From the NCBI GenBank assembly GCA_964402995.1, contig CAYOEA010000003.1, positions 1-64,000 on the forward strand: DNA of 64,000 nucleotides. Reading direction: 5' to 3'. This document shows, piece by piece, positions 18,513-25,918 of the stretch. The stretch comes from GCA-2686295 sp964402995 (GTDB taxonomy: Archaea; Nanobdellota; Nanobdellia; Woesearchaeales; GCA-2686295). Position 1 is the first letter of the stretch; each line of letters starts with the position of its first letter. The position numbers and the translations under genes were made by a program. The notes beneath the pieces were generated by a model that had not been told where the DNA came from, ran no database searches, and was given only the letters and a program-made list of their open reading frames with translations.

Positions 18513-19478
18513 TTATTTCCACTCTTTTACATCTACTCGTTCATCAGTTATCCATTTCTTAACCATATTATCGTTAAAGAGTTTCCCAAGGTATAAATCT
18601 CTTGATCCAATTATTGGTCTTGAAATATTAGCATCTTCATTAACAACGCCGTAAGGTTGCATGTATGATGAATGTATGAATCGTAAGTCATCTCCTTTTT
18701 TTAATAAAAAACCTGTGTGGCAGCTAAGTCCTAAAACATATATTCCGTCTGCTTCTTCCCCGAATTTTTCATCTAGTTTATCTCCCATTTGTTTTATTGT
18801 TCTATGGGCTGCTCTTGTTTGATCTTTTCCTGATAAATAATTAATTATTTCTGATGATGGATTTCTTGCAAGTACGTATCTATCAAAATTCATTCCTGCG
18901 TCTTGTAATGTTGTAGATACAAAATATCCGCATGCAATCATTCCTTTGGTTCCATCAACATTCATTATATTCATCGGATGTTCAGAAGTTCCATTAAAAT
19001 CCCACTTTGTTCCAGTCCATGTTGGAAAGATTTCATCTAACATTGTTTTTTCTAAATATGCTCTTGCACTATCTATTACTGCTGCTTTGTCGCTGGCATT
19101 TGCGGAATTATATATATCTAAGAATTTTTCTCTATCATTATCAATCCTTGTAATTAATGAGTCGTATTTCTTCGCTTCATTTATCTGTTTTATTTTTGCA
19201 TTTCTAAATGCTTTAGTATTGGTTCTTGGATCATTTGATCTGATTGATATTTTTCCATTTGCATTAGGTGTTGATTGATGTGGTATCTTTAGTGCATTCA
19301 ATTCTGCTTGTGTATAATGAATTTGGTTTTGAGGATAGTTCACATTTTTAGTTGTATTTGTAACTATTTCTGTTTGAGGGTTTGAACTTGAAACTATTTT
19401 TTCTAAGCTATCTTGGGCAAATGTAGTTGCTGCTGCCACTAATATTAGTGCTGTTGCGGCTACGTGTTTTAGTTTCAT
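18513..19478 (-). CDS. Secreted NlpC/P60-like cysteine peptidase candidate
   Basis: The 321-residue protein starts with a signal peptide (MKLKHVAATALILVAAATTF, then AQ). Residues 25-150 are Asn/Lys/Ala rich. The C-terminal half has Cys183 in GMIACGYFVSTTLQDAG, His254 in GLSCHTGFLLKKGDD and His269 in RFIHSSY, matching the Cys-His-polar order of NlpC/P60 amidases and peptidases. Such enzymes usually cut peptidoglycan peptides, which archaea lack; a target on a bacterial or host surface is possible. It lies 19 nt after the caspase-like gene on the same strand, so both are likely one transcript. Confidence 0.65.
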   Translation of the reverse strand: MKLKHVAATALILVAAATTFAQDSLEKIVSSSNPQTEIVTNTTKNVNYPQNQIHYTQAELNALKIPHQSTPNANGKISIRSNDPRTNTKAFRNAKIKQINEAKKYDSLITRIDNDREKFLDIYNSANASDKAAVIDSARAYLEKTMLDEIFPTWTGTKWDFNGTSEHPMNIMNVDGTKGMIACGYFVSTTLQDAGMNFDRYVLARNPSSEIINYLSGKDQTRAAHRTIKQMGDKLDEKFGEEADGIYVLGLSCHTGFLLKKGDDLRFIHSSYMQPYGVVNEDANISRPIIGSRDLYLGKLFNDNMVKKWITDERVDVKEWK

Positions 19479-19497
19479 TTCTTTGTATCCTCGTTAA

Positions 19498-20448
19498 TTA
19501 TTTTGCCTTGTAAATTTGTCCTGGTTGCATTTTTAGTTTTGCGTAGTGTCCTGCTTCTTTGTGTTTTTCTAATGATGGTAATCTTTTTGCTTCGCTAAAT
19601 GCAAATGCTTCTTCATAACTTATAGTTCCATTTTTGTCACTGTCTGCTTCGAGATTTATTTTTGCATTCATTAAATCTCTTCCAAATTGACTATCTCTAC
19701 TTCTCATTGAGAAGGTTGTGGAATCTGTTGCAGTATAAGCGTCTATACCTTGTTTTGCTAGTTCTGCACCTAATTTTCCTGAATAACAAAAGTCAAGCAC
19801 TGCGTCCACATTCTCGCTAGGAATTTGTTTTAATAATTGAACTAATTCTTCAGGGTAGATTCTTTCATACATTCCCCATTCTTCTGTTGGGCTTATTTCA
19901 AAATAGATATCGCCTTTTGCATAATCTTTTGTTCCGTGTCCAGTCATGTAAACAAAGATTTCATCTCTATTTTGAGTTTCATTTTTTAATTTGTTAATTT
20001 TTTCAATTAGTGATTCTTTTGTTGCTATTTCAGATGCAATTTCTGTTCCTTTCTCATCTTTTAGTTTTGCTATTAAATCTGAATCTTTTTTCTCAGTAAA
20101 GTCTGGTTTTCCATCAAAATAAACCAAGTCTATATTTTCTGCTTTGAATCCTTGTTCTCTTAGTGAATTGTATATATTTGCAATGGAGATTAAATATGTG
20201 TTTTTTGTTCCTCCTCCAACTGCCGAATCAACAATTTGAAAGTCTTTATAGCTATCTGCACAGAATAAAAGTGCGTGTTTGTTTACTTTATTTGGATTTG
20301 TTTCACTTGTTTTTTCTGTAGGTGCTGTTGGGTTAAGTTGATCTATTTCTTGGGTTTTAGCGTCTACACTCGCAATTCCTGATCCTAGCAAAGCTAATGT
20401 AAGTGCTGCTTCTTTCCAATGTTGTTTTACTGTATTAACTAGTCCCAT
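19498..20448 (-). CDS. Secreted caspase-like (clan CD) protease with EF-hand
   Basis: The 316-residue protein has an N-terminal hydrophobic segment ending near VDAK (signal peptide), then a caspase/metacaspase-type domain. The predicted dyad is His171 in VYMTGHGTKD and Cys221 in VLDFCYSGKLG, each preceded by a hydrophobic strand as in clan CD proteases. A textbook EF-hand loop follows (Asp269 to Glu280, DSDKNGTISYEE), suggesting Ca-dependent activation outside the cell. A TATA box for the minus strand lies at about 20484-20490. Exported caspase-like proteins in archaea are little characterised; which peptide bond is cut cannot be told. Confidence 0.8.
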   Translation of the reverse strand: MGLVNTVKQHWKEAALTLALLGSGIASVDAKTQEIDQLNPTAPTEKTSETNPNKVNKHALLFCADSYKDFQIVDSAVGGGTKNTYLISIANIYNSLREQGFKAENIDLVYFDGKPDFTEKKDSDLIAKLKDEKGTEIASEIATKESLIEKINKLKNETQNRDEIFVYMTGHGTKDYAKGDIYFEISPTEEWGMYERIYPEELVQLLKQIPSENVDAVLDFCYSGKLGAELAKQGIDAYTATDSTTFSMRSRDSQFGRDLMNAKINLEADSDKNGTISYEEAFAFSEAKRLPSLEKHKEAGHYAKLKMQPGQIYKAK

Positions 20449-20614
20449 ATTAACCTCTTAGTCTGCAAATAGAATTTAGAATATATAAATGTTTCGTTTT
20501 TTAACCACTCTCAAGTGACAAACGAGTTATTTTTGCATTTTATAGTTTAAAAACTAGTTTATATTGTTTTAATGTTTTAGAAATAAAAAATATAAAAATA
20601 AAAAAATAAGTTAA

Positions 20615-20633
20615 AATTTGACATAGTCAAATT
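20615..20633 (-). terminator. Hairpin plus T-rich tract after the FKBP gene
   Basis: AATTTGAC at 20615-20622 and GTCAAATT at 20626-20633 pair perfectly (8 bp). Read on the minus strand the stem is followed by a T-rich tract, which fits a terminator for the FKBP gene. A second hairpin (CCG..CCTT with AAGG..CGG, 20652-20671) lies between it and the stop codon. The rest of 20449-20614 holds the promoter of the caspase-like gene. Confidence 0.6.
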
Positions 20634-20673
20634 CTAAAATTAGTTTGGATCCGACCTTATTAAAGGGCGGAAT

Positions 20674-21105
20674 TTATTCTACGATTTCAACAAGTTTTAG
20701 ATTAAACTTTAAAGTTTTTCCTGCAAGTGGATGGTTTAAGTCTAGCTTAGCCATTTCTTTTCCAACTTCTGCAACTCTTACTGGCATCTGTTGTCCATCT
20801 GGTGTGCCCATAAGTAACATCATACCTGCTTTGATTTCTTGTTCTTTAGGTAATCTGTCAAGTGGAATTTCTTTAATCATTTCTTCTTTAGGTTGACCAT
20901 ACGCATCTGCTGGTGGAATTGTGACGTCTTTTTCGTCTCCTTTTTCCATTCCAATAATTGCATTATCAAATCCTTTGATAACCATTCCTGATCCTGCTTC
21001 AAATTCTAATGGTTTTCCGTGAGCTTCGGAGCTATCAAAAACTGTTCCGTCTTCAAATGTTCCTTTATATTCGACTTTTACTTTGTCTCCTTTTTTAACT
21101 GCCAT
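20674..21105 (-). CDS. FKBP-type peptidyl-prolyl cis-trans isomerase (SlyD-like)
   Basis: The start is ATG 21105 because AGAGGT lies just upstream; a longer frame to 21129 would begin inside the leader. The 143-residue protein has the FKBP core (VEYKGTFEDGTVFDSS, MVIKGFDNAIIGMEKGDEKD) with the insert-in-flap domain between (AYGQPKEEMIKEIPLDRLP), as in archaeal and SlyD-type FKBPs. It catalyses prolyl isomerisation and acts as a chaperone in the cytoplasm. SlyD's metal-binding His-rich tail is absent. An 8-bp perfect hairpin sits in the leader (21132-21154). Confidence 0.93.
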   Translation of the reverse strand: MAVKKGDKVKVEYKGTFEDGTVFDSSEAHGKPLEFEAGSGMVIKGFDNAIIGMEKGDEKDVTIPPADAYGQPKEEMIKEIPLDRLPKEQEIKAGMMLLMGTPDGQQMPVRVAEVGKEMAKLDLNHPLAGKTLKFNLKLVEIVE

Positions 21106-21131
21106 TTTATTTACCTCTTGAAAATACAATT

Positions 21132-21154
21132 CAAAATCATTTTTTTTGATTTTG
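21132..21154 (-). promoter_or_regulatory. 8-bp leader hairpin upstream of the FKBP ribosome site
   Basis: CAAAATCA at 21132-21139 pairs with TGATTTTG at 21147-21154. The minus-strand TATA box is TTTATAAA near 21225-21232, so the leader is about 95 nt and the hairpin ends about 16 nt before AGAGGT. Confidence 0.45.
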
Positions 21155-21305
21155 TAATATTATTTTCCTCAAACAATTACAATCTTATGTTACAATTGCT
21201 TTTCATTTGTTATTCTCATTTCTTTTATAAAGTTTATTTATGTCTTTTTTTTCAGAAAATTTATATACCTCAATTTTATTTATAGAGAATAAGAGGTGTA
21301 ATTTA

Positions 21306-22328
21306 TTGGTATTAGAACATTTATTTCCAGAATCTTGGATTGAGAAAAAATTCTTCTATGCATTTTTATTAGGTGCAGTTTATTCTTTAATAGGAATTTT
21401 TCTTGCAAGACTTTTATTCGGTGGAAATTCTGGTATTGCTTCAGTAATATTTGCATCACTTTTACTAATTCCTTCACTTCGTAAACTTTTTTCTGCTGAA
21501 GAAAAAAGAGAAGAAAAAGAAAAGAAGTTTTCTCTAAAACATCTTTATAGGGATAATAAAAATTTAATTCATGCTTACGTTGGAATTTTTATAGGTGTTT
21601 ATGTAGCTTATTATCTTGTTGCATTTATTAGCTTACAATATGGTTTTAATATTATTTCTTTATTTAGAGAACAATTATTTTTGGATCCTGCTATTGGTGG
21701 TCGTGCTTCTTTTAGTGCGCCTTTGTTTTGGAGTATTTTGCAAAATAATTGGTGGGTTTTACTTGCATGTTTCTTACTATCTTTAATTTCTGGTAATGGC
21801 GCAACTTTTTTCATTGTTTGGAATGCGTCTGCTTGGGCTGCAATATTTGGAATTCGAGCAGTTGCGGCTGCTGCAGTTCTTGGAAAAAGTGCTTTAATGG
21901 TTGGTTTAACTATGGAATTAATTACACTTCCTCACACGCTTCTTGAAGGTGGTGCTTATATTTTGGCAGGCATAGCGGGAGCTATTATTAGTTCTGATGT
22001 TATTTCAAAAGCTAAAAATTTAAAATCATTTTTACTAACGTTTATTTTAATTGCAATTGGTGTTTGTTTCTTTGATTTTATTTTCAGACAATTTGCAACA
22101 GGTATATTTCTGATTATACTTAGAATTGTAGTATTTATTGTACTATTGTACTTCTTGAAACACAGCTTTTCTGATAAAAAGCACATTGAAGTTTTTATGT
22201 ATAATTATTGGTTATTCGTTCTTGCATTGGGTGTATTCATAATTGGGGCGCTTATTGAAGTGTTTGTTCTTTCAAACTCTACAATGTTGAATAATTATTA
22301 TTCTGCTTCTTCTTCTTTTTTTATCTAG
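21306..22328 (+). CDS. SpoIIM-like (DUF95) membrane protein, TTG start
   Basis: I start at TTG 21306, not the in-frame ATG at 21240, because the TATA box TTTATATA (about 21259-21266) puts the transcript start near 21288 and GAGGTG at 21293-21298 is the ribosome site. The 340-residue protein has about seven helices and the DUF95/SpoIIM hallmarks: HAYVGIFIGVYVAYY, FWSILQNNWWVLLACFLLS, NGATFFIVWNASAWAA, and ELITLPHTLLEGGAY. Archaeal members are of unknown function; related proteins are linked to membrane remodelling or transport. Monocistronic. Confidence 0.82.
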   Translation: MVLEHLFPESWIEKKFFYAFLLGAVYSLIGIFLARLLFGGNSGIASVIFASLLLIPSLRKLFSAEEKREEKEKKFSLKHLYRDNKNLIHAYVGIFIGVYVAYYLVAFISLQYGFNIISLFREQLFLDPAIGGRASFSAPLFWSILQNNWWVLLACFLLSLISGNGATFFIVWNASAWAAIFGIRAVAAAAVLGKSALMVGLTMELITLPHTLLEGGAYILAGIAGAIISSDVISKAKNLKSFLLTFILIAIGVCFFDFIFRQFATGIFLIILRIVVFIVLLYFLKHSFSDKKHIEVFMYNYWLFVLALGVFIIGALIEVFVLSNSTMLNNYYSASSSFFI

Positions 22329-22418
22329 CTTTTGTGTAAGTGCATTTTTTCTTTGTTTTTCTCACTTCTTCGCCAAGTATATAAACGAGTGTGCTTTTCT
22401 TTTACACAAGCGATTATG

Positions 22419-22441
22419 TTTTAGAACATTAGTTTCTAAAA
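22419..22441 (+). promoter_or_regulatory. 8-bp leader hairpin upstream of thioredoxin
   Basis: TTTTAGAA at 22419-22426 pairs perfectly with TTCTAAAA at 22434-22441. TATATAAA at about 22377-22384 suggests transcription begins near 22403; the GGAGG ribosome site is at 22460-22464. The rest of 22329-22470 holds this promoter and an imperfect inverted repeat of TTTTGTGTAA. Confidence 0.45.
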
Positions 22442-22470
22442 TTTCAATTTTAATATCGCGGAGGAATAAA

Positions 22471-22809
22471 ATGACAAATGAAAATTTAATACATGTTACA
22501 AATGAAAATTTCGAATCAGATATAATGAGTCCTAACTCTTTAGTTATTGTTGACTTCTGGGCAGAATGGTGCGGTCCTTGTAAAATGATGGGTCCTGTAT
22601 TTGCAGAAACTGCAAAAGATTACAATGGAAAATTATTATTCGCAAAACTTAACACTGAAACAGAACCTGAACTTGCAGCAAAGTTTAACATTATGGGAAT
22701 TCCTAGTTTAGTTATTCTTAAAGGTGGAAAAGAAGTTGATAGAATTGTTGGTTTCATGCCTAAGGAAGCTCTTAAGCAAAAAATCGATGCAATTTTAGCA
22801 ACAATTTAA
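22471..22809 (+). CDS. trxA: Thioredoxin
   Basis: The 112-residue protein is a full thioredoxin with WAEWCGPCK active site, the cis-Pro loop GIPSL, and the closing GGKEVDRIVGF strand. It reduces protein disulfides in the cytoplasm and is probably recharged by the thioredoxin reductase at 24846. Its last 42 nt before the stop are repeated exactly 111 nt further on (22873 onward), including an in-frame stop. Confidence 0.95.
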   Translation: MTNENLIHVTNENFESDIMSPNSLVIVDFWAEWCGPCKMMGPVFAETAKDYNGKLLFAKLNTETEPELAAKFNIMGIPSLVILKGGKEVDRIVGFMPKEALKQKIDAILATI

Positions 22810-22920
22810 TTTTAGCTATGTAAGACTTTATGTCTTACTGCCGCTAGGTGTCAACGGCTATCCGTTGTGTCAAAGGAAGCTCTTAAGCAAAAAATCGATG
22901 CAATTTTAGCAACATTATAA
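22762..22920 (+). repeat. Exact duplication of the trxA 3' end flanking two hairpins
   Basis: Bases 22762-22803 recur without mismatch at 22873-22914. The copy would encode KEALKQKIDAILATL plus stop but has no start or ribosome site, so it is a gene-end remnant. Between the copies are two perfect hairpins: GTAAGAC/GTCTTAC at 22820-22838 and CAACGG/CCGTTG at 22852-22867. The first recurs, with one C/T change, at 25824-25841. Confidence 0.85.
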
Positions 22921-22982
22921 TAACACAATATTTTTTTATAATTATTTTTTTTAAAATCAAATCATGTTTTTAGAGGTATAAA

Positions 22983-23330
22983 ATGACTGTTACAATTGAA
23001 ATATTTACAAGTCCAACTTGTCCACATTGTCCACCTGCAAAAAAATTAGCTTTGCAAGTTGCAAAAGAAAGAGCAGATGATAATGTTAAAGTAGTTGAGA
23101 CTAGCATAATGACTAAAGAAGGATCGGAAAAAGCTCAGTCTTTAGGTGTTTTTGGAGTTCCTGCAATTTTCGTTAAAGGTCCAAAATTTGATCGAATGGG
23201 ATTTCGTGGTCTTCCTCCAAAACAAAAGCTTCTTGATTCAATAGACATTGGTCTTGGTAAAAAAGAGTGGAAAGAATCAAAGTCTTTACTTCAATCAATC
23301 AAAGAAAAATTACCCAAAGTTAAGTGGTAA
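22983..23330 (+). CDS. Thioredoxin/glutaredoxin-like protein (CPHC)
   Basis: The 115-residue protein starts TVTIEIFTSPTCPHCPPAKK, with a CPHC redox pair near residues 13-16, a cis-Pro in FGVPAIFVKG, and a Lys-rich C-terminal tail of about 30 residues. The CPHC motif is common in glutaredoxin-like thioredoxins and DsbA-type proteins. An AGAGGT ribosome site precedes the ATG. Its neighbours (thioredoxin, thioredoxin reductase) suggest a shared redox chain. Confidence 0.85.
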   Translation: MTVTIEIFTSPTCPHCPPAKKLALQVAKERADDNVKVVETSIMTKEGSEKAQSLGVFGVPAIFVKGPKFDRMGFRGLPPKQKLLDSIDIGLGKKEWKESKSLLQSIKEKLPKVKW

Positions 23331-23444
23331 TTTTAAAATATTTTTAATCTATAAACATAAACTTATTAAATACCTCTACACATTGTTTTTGTTATTGGGG
23401 TATTATTTAATTCACATTTAAAAATACATTATTATAGGAGGCAT

Positions 23445-23491
23445 TCAAAACCTGAATTGGTTTTGAGTCTCTAAAACAAAAATTTGTTTTA
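23445..23491 (+). promoter_or_regulatory. Two-hairpin leader of glutamate dehydrogenase
   Basis: TCAAAACC (23445-23452) pairs with GGTTTTGA (23459-23466), 8 bp; TAAAACAAA (23472-23480) pairs with TTTGTTTTA (23483-23491), 9 bp. The outer CTC before the second stem can also pair with GAG of the ribosome site at 23493-23496. A TATA-like TTTAAAAATA at 23417-23426 puts the transcript start at the first hairpin, so the leader is essentially these two stems. Translational control of gdh is plausible. Confidence 0.55.
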
Positions 23492-23504
23492 AGAGGAATA
23501 TAAA

Positions 23505-24749
23505 ATGGTAAAAACTATATGGGATGAAGCACTTTCACAATTCAATCGAGCAGCAGATGTTTTAAAACTTAATGATGGCGCAAGAGCGTTACTTACTAAT
23601 CCGAAAAGAATTTTTCAAGTATCAATTCCTATCAGAATGGACGATGGTTCTTTGAAAGTTTTCCAAGGTTACAGAGTTCAATTTAATGATTACAGAGGTC
23701 CAACAAAAGGCGGTATTAGATATCATCCTGATGTAACTCTTGATGAAGTTAAAGCACTTTCATTTTGGATGACTTGGAAAAACACAGTTTCTGACGTTCC
23801 TTTTGGCGGTGGAAAAGGTGGAATTATTTGTAATCCTAAAGAAATGAGTCAAGGCGAACTTGAAAGATTAAGCAGAGGATATATTACTGCGATGCATAAA
23901 TACATTGGTCCAAAGCAAGATATTCCTGCGCCAGATGTTTATACAAATCCTCAGATTATGGCTTGGATGGTTGATGAATATCATAAAATCGAAGGATATA
24001 ATGTCTTTGGCATGATTACTGGAAAACCTCTTGAACTTGGTGGTTCAGAAGGTCGAACAGAAGCTACTGCTCAAGGTGGAGTTTATGTTTTAACTGAAGC
24101 TCTAAACAAATTAAATATGTCTAATCCAAGTATTGCAATCCAAGGTTTTGGAAATGCTGGTCAAATTGCAGCAAAACTTCTAAGCGCAGAAGGTTATAAA
24201 ATTGTTGCAGTCTCAGACTCAAAAGGCGGAATCTATAACTCTGACGGACTTGATATTAGTGCAGTTACTGCTCATAAAATTAAAACAAGATCAGTTATTG
24301 GTTTTGCAGGCTCAAAAGATATTTCAAACGAATCTCTTTTAGAACTTGATATTAATGTTTTAGTTCCTGCAGCTCTTGAAGGTGTTATTACAAGTGCTAA
24401 TGCGGATAATATCAAAGCAAAAATAATTCTTGAACTTGCAAATGGTCCTGTAAGTGCGAAAGCACGAGAAATGCTTTTCAAAAAAGATCAAATCTCAATT
24501 CCTGATATTTTATCGAATTCAGGCGGAGTTTCTGTGAGTTATTTTGAATGGGTTCAAAACAATATGGGTTATTATTGGAAAGAATCTGAAGTATTAGAAA
24601 AACTTAAAGAAAAAATGATTAAAGCATTTGATAACGTTTATTCTGCATCAAAAGAATTTGATGTTGATATGGGTACAGCAGCTTATGTATTTGCAATTAG
24701 ACAAATGGAAAAAAACCTTGAAATTAGAGGTTGTCTAAACAATAATTAA
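23505..24749 (+). CDS. gdhA: Glutamate dehydrogenase
   Basis: The 414-residue protein has the Glu/Leu/Phe/Val dehydrogenase signature: GPTKGGIRYHPDVTLDEVKA, the catalytic Lys in VPFGGGKGGI, PDVYTNPQIMAWM, and the Rossmann GFGNAGQIAA. The length is standard. It interconverts glutamate and 2-oxoglutarate with ammonia, linking carbon and nitrogen metabolism. NAD or NADP preference is not evident. The stop codon sits in the loop of a 7-bp hairpin and the gene end is tandemly repeated. Confidence 0.95.
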   Translation: MVKTIWDEALSQFNRAADVLKLNDGARALLTNPKRIFQVSIPIRMDDGSLKVFQGYRVQFNDYRGPTKGGIRYHPDVTLDEVKALSFWMTWKNTVSDVPFGGGKGGIICNPKEMSQGELERLSRGYITAMHKYIGPKQDIPAPDVYTNPQIMAWMVDEYHKIEGYNVFGMITGKPLELGGSEGRTEATAQGGVYVLTEALNKLNMSNPSIAIQGFGNAGQIAAKLLSAEGYKIVAVSDSKGGIYNSDGLDISAVTAHKIKTRSVIGFAGSKDISNESLLELDINVLVPAALEGVITSANADNIKAKIILELANGPVSAKAREMLFKKDQISIPDILSNSGGVSVSYFEWVQNNMGYYWKESEVLEKLKEKMIKAFDNVYSASKEFDVDMGTAAYVFAIRQMEKNLEIRGCLNNN

Positions 24750-24818
24750 AATTATTGACATTTGAATGATTTAAAATAAACAATAATTAAAATTATTGAC
24801 ATTTGAATGAGTTCAAAT
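24737..24818 (+). repeat. 41-nt tandem duplication of the gdhA 3' end
   Basis: Units 24737-24777 and 24778-24818 are identical over the first 33 nt and differ at two positions after that. Each holds AATAATT/AATTATT, a hairpin whose loop in the first unit is the last two bases of the gdhA stop codon. A weaker third copy may begin near 24817. Confidence 0.8.
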
Positions 24819-24845
24819 AAATAACAATTAAAACTGGTGAATAAA

Positions 24846-25790
24846 ATGACTTATGACGTAATTATTATTGGTGCTGGCGCAGCTGGCATGACTTCAGGAA
24901 TTTATACTGCAAGAAAAAATCTTAAAACTTTAATTGTAAGTATTGGTGTTGGTGGTCAAACAGCGATTCCAAGTAAAATTGAAAACTACCCTGGCTTTGA
25001 TGAAGTTAATGGTTTTGAACTTATGGCTAAATTTCAAATGCAAGCTATGAAATGGGGCGCAGAAATGATTACTGGTAAAGTTCAATCTTTAGATAAAAAG
25101 GAAGATGGTACTTTCTTATTAAAACTTGCAAATGAAGAAGAATATTCTGCAAAAGCAGTTATCTTAGCATTTGGTAAAACTCCAAATAATTTAGGTGTTC
25201 CAGGCGAAGATAAATTTATGGGTAAAGGAGTTTCAGTTTGTGTTACTTGTGATGGTCCACTTTTTAGAAACAAATCTATTGTTATTGTTGGTGGTGGAAA
25301 TTCTGCTTTAGGTGGAGTTCAAGAAATGGCTGGTATTGCCAAAAAGATTTATTTAGTTCATCGAAGAAATGAATTTAGGGCTGATGAAATTGAAGTAAAG
25401 AGAACTAAAGCTTTAGAAAACGTTGAGTTTGTTTTAAGTTCTGTTCCAACAGAAGTTAAAGGCGATCAATTTGTACAAGCACTTTCAGTAAAAAATCTTA
25501 ACACTGAAGAAGTAAGAGATTTAGAAGTTGATGGTGTTTTCATCGAAATCGGTTTCAAAGTTGATAGTAATTTCCTTGGTGAATTAGTAAAAAGAAATGA
25601 GCGAAATGAAATCATCATTGATAATAACAATCTTACAAGTCAAGCTGGTGTTTTTGCAGCAGGAGATGTAACTAACGTCCAATTTAAACAAACAGTAATT
25701 AGTGCTGGTGAAGGTGCAAAAGCAGCTCTTTCAGCTTACCATTATCTTTCTGGTGCAAAAGGAACTGTTAGCGTAGATTGGGATAAGTAG
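24846..25790 (+). CDS. trxB: Thioredoxin reductase
   Basis: ATG 24846 is preferred over GTG 24837 because the GGTGA at 24836-24840 is then the ribosome site. The 314-residue flavoprotein has the FAD site IIGAGAAGMTSG, redox pair CVTC in VSVCVTCDGP (the usual CATC with Val), NADPH site VGGGNSALGG, and GVFAAGDVTN near the end. It passes electrons from NAD(P)H to thioredoxin. Its place beside trxA, the CPHC protein and gdhA suggests a redox neighbourhood, although each gene seems to have its own promoter or leader. Confidence 0.94.
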   Translation: MTYDVIIIGAGAAGMTSGIYTARKNLKTLIVSIGVGGQTAIPSKIENYPGFDEVNGFELMAKFQMQAMKWGAEMITGKVQSLDKKEDGTFLLKLANEEEYSAKAVILAFGKTPNNLGVPGEDKFMGKGVSVCVTCDGPLFRNKSIVIVGGGNSALGGVQEMAGIAKKIYLVHRRNEFRADEIEVKRTKALENVEFVLSSVPTEVKGDQFVQALSVKNLNTEEVRDLEVDGVFIEIGFKVDSNFLGELVKRNERNEIIIDNNNLTSQAGVFAAGDVTNVQFKQTVISAGEGAKAALSAYHYLSGAKGTVSVDWDK

Positions 25791-25823
25791 GATTTATAAT
25801 TTATTTATTTTTTATTTAGATTC

Positions 25824-25893
25824 GTAAGACTTTACGTCTTATTGAGATTTTCTCAATATTCAGAATTTTTTAATTTCTGTTTTACTTAAACAG
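25824..25893. terminator. Array of four consecutive hairpins between trxB and amrS
   Basis: Four stems follow one another: TAAGAC/GTCTTA (25825-25841), TATTGAGA/TCTCAATA (25840-25858), CAGAA/TTCTG (25861-25879) and CTGTTT/AAACAG (25877-25893); adjacent arms overlap by one to three bases. Convergent genes flank it, so bidirectional termination is the simplest role. The first stem matches that behind trxA. Confidence 0.6.
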
Positions 25894-25918
25894 GACATCA
25901 ACGAGCGTACTGGTTGTT

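Noticed and set aside
21240..21305. ATG start at 21240 for the SpoIIM-like gene
   Set aside because: It lies upstream of the predicted transcript start given the TATA box at about 21259-21266; TTG 21306 has a proper ribosome site.
22873..22920. A small gene resembling the thioredoxin end
   Set aside because: It has no start codon or ribosome site; it is an exact duplicate of the trxA tail.
24732..24834. CRISPR-like repeat after gdhA
   Set aside because: Only two good units, in direct tandem with no spacers; it includes the gdhA stop codon, so it is a gene-end duplication.
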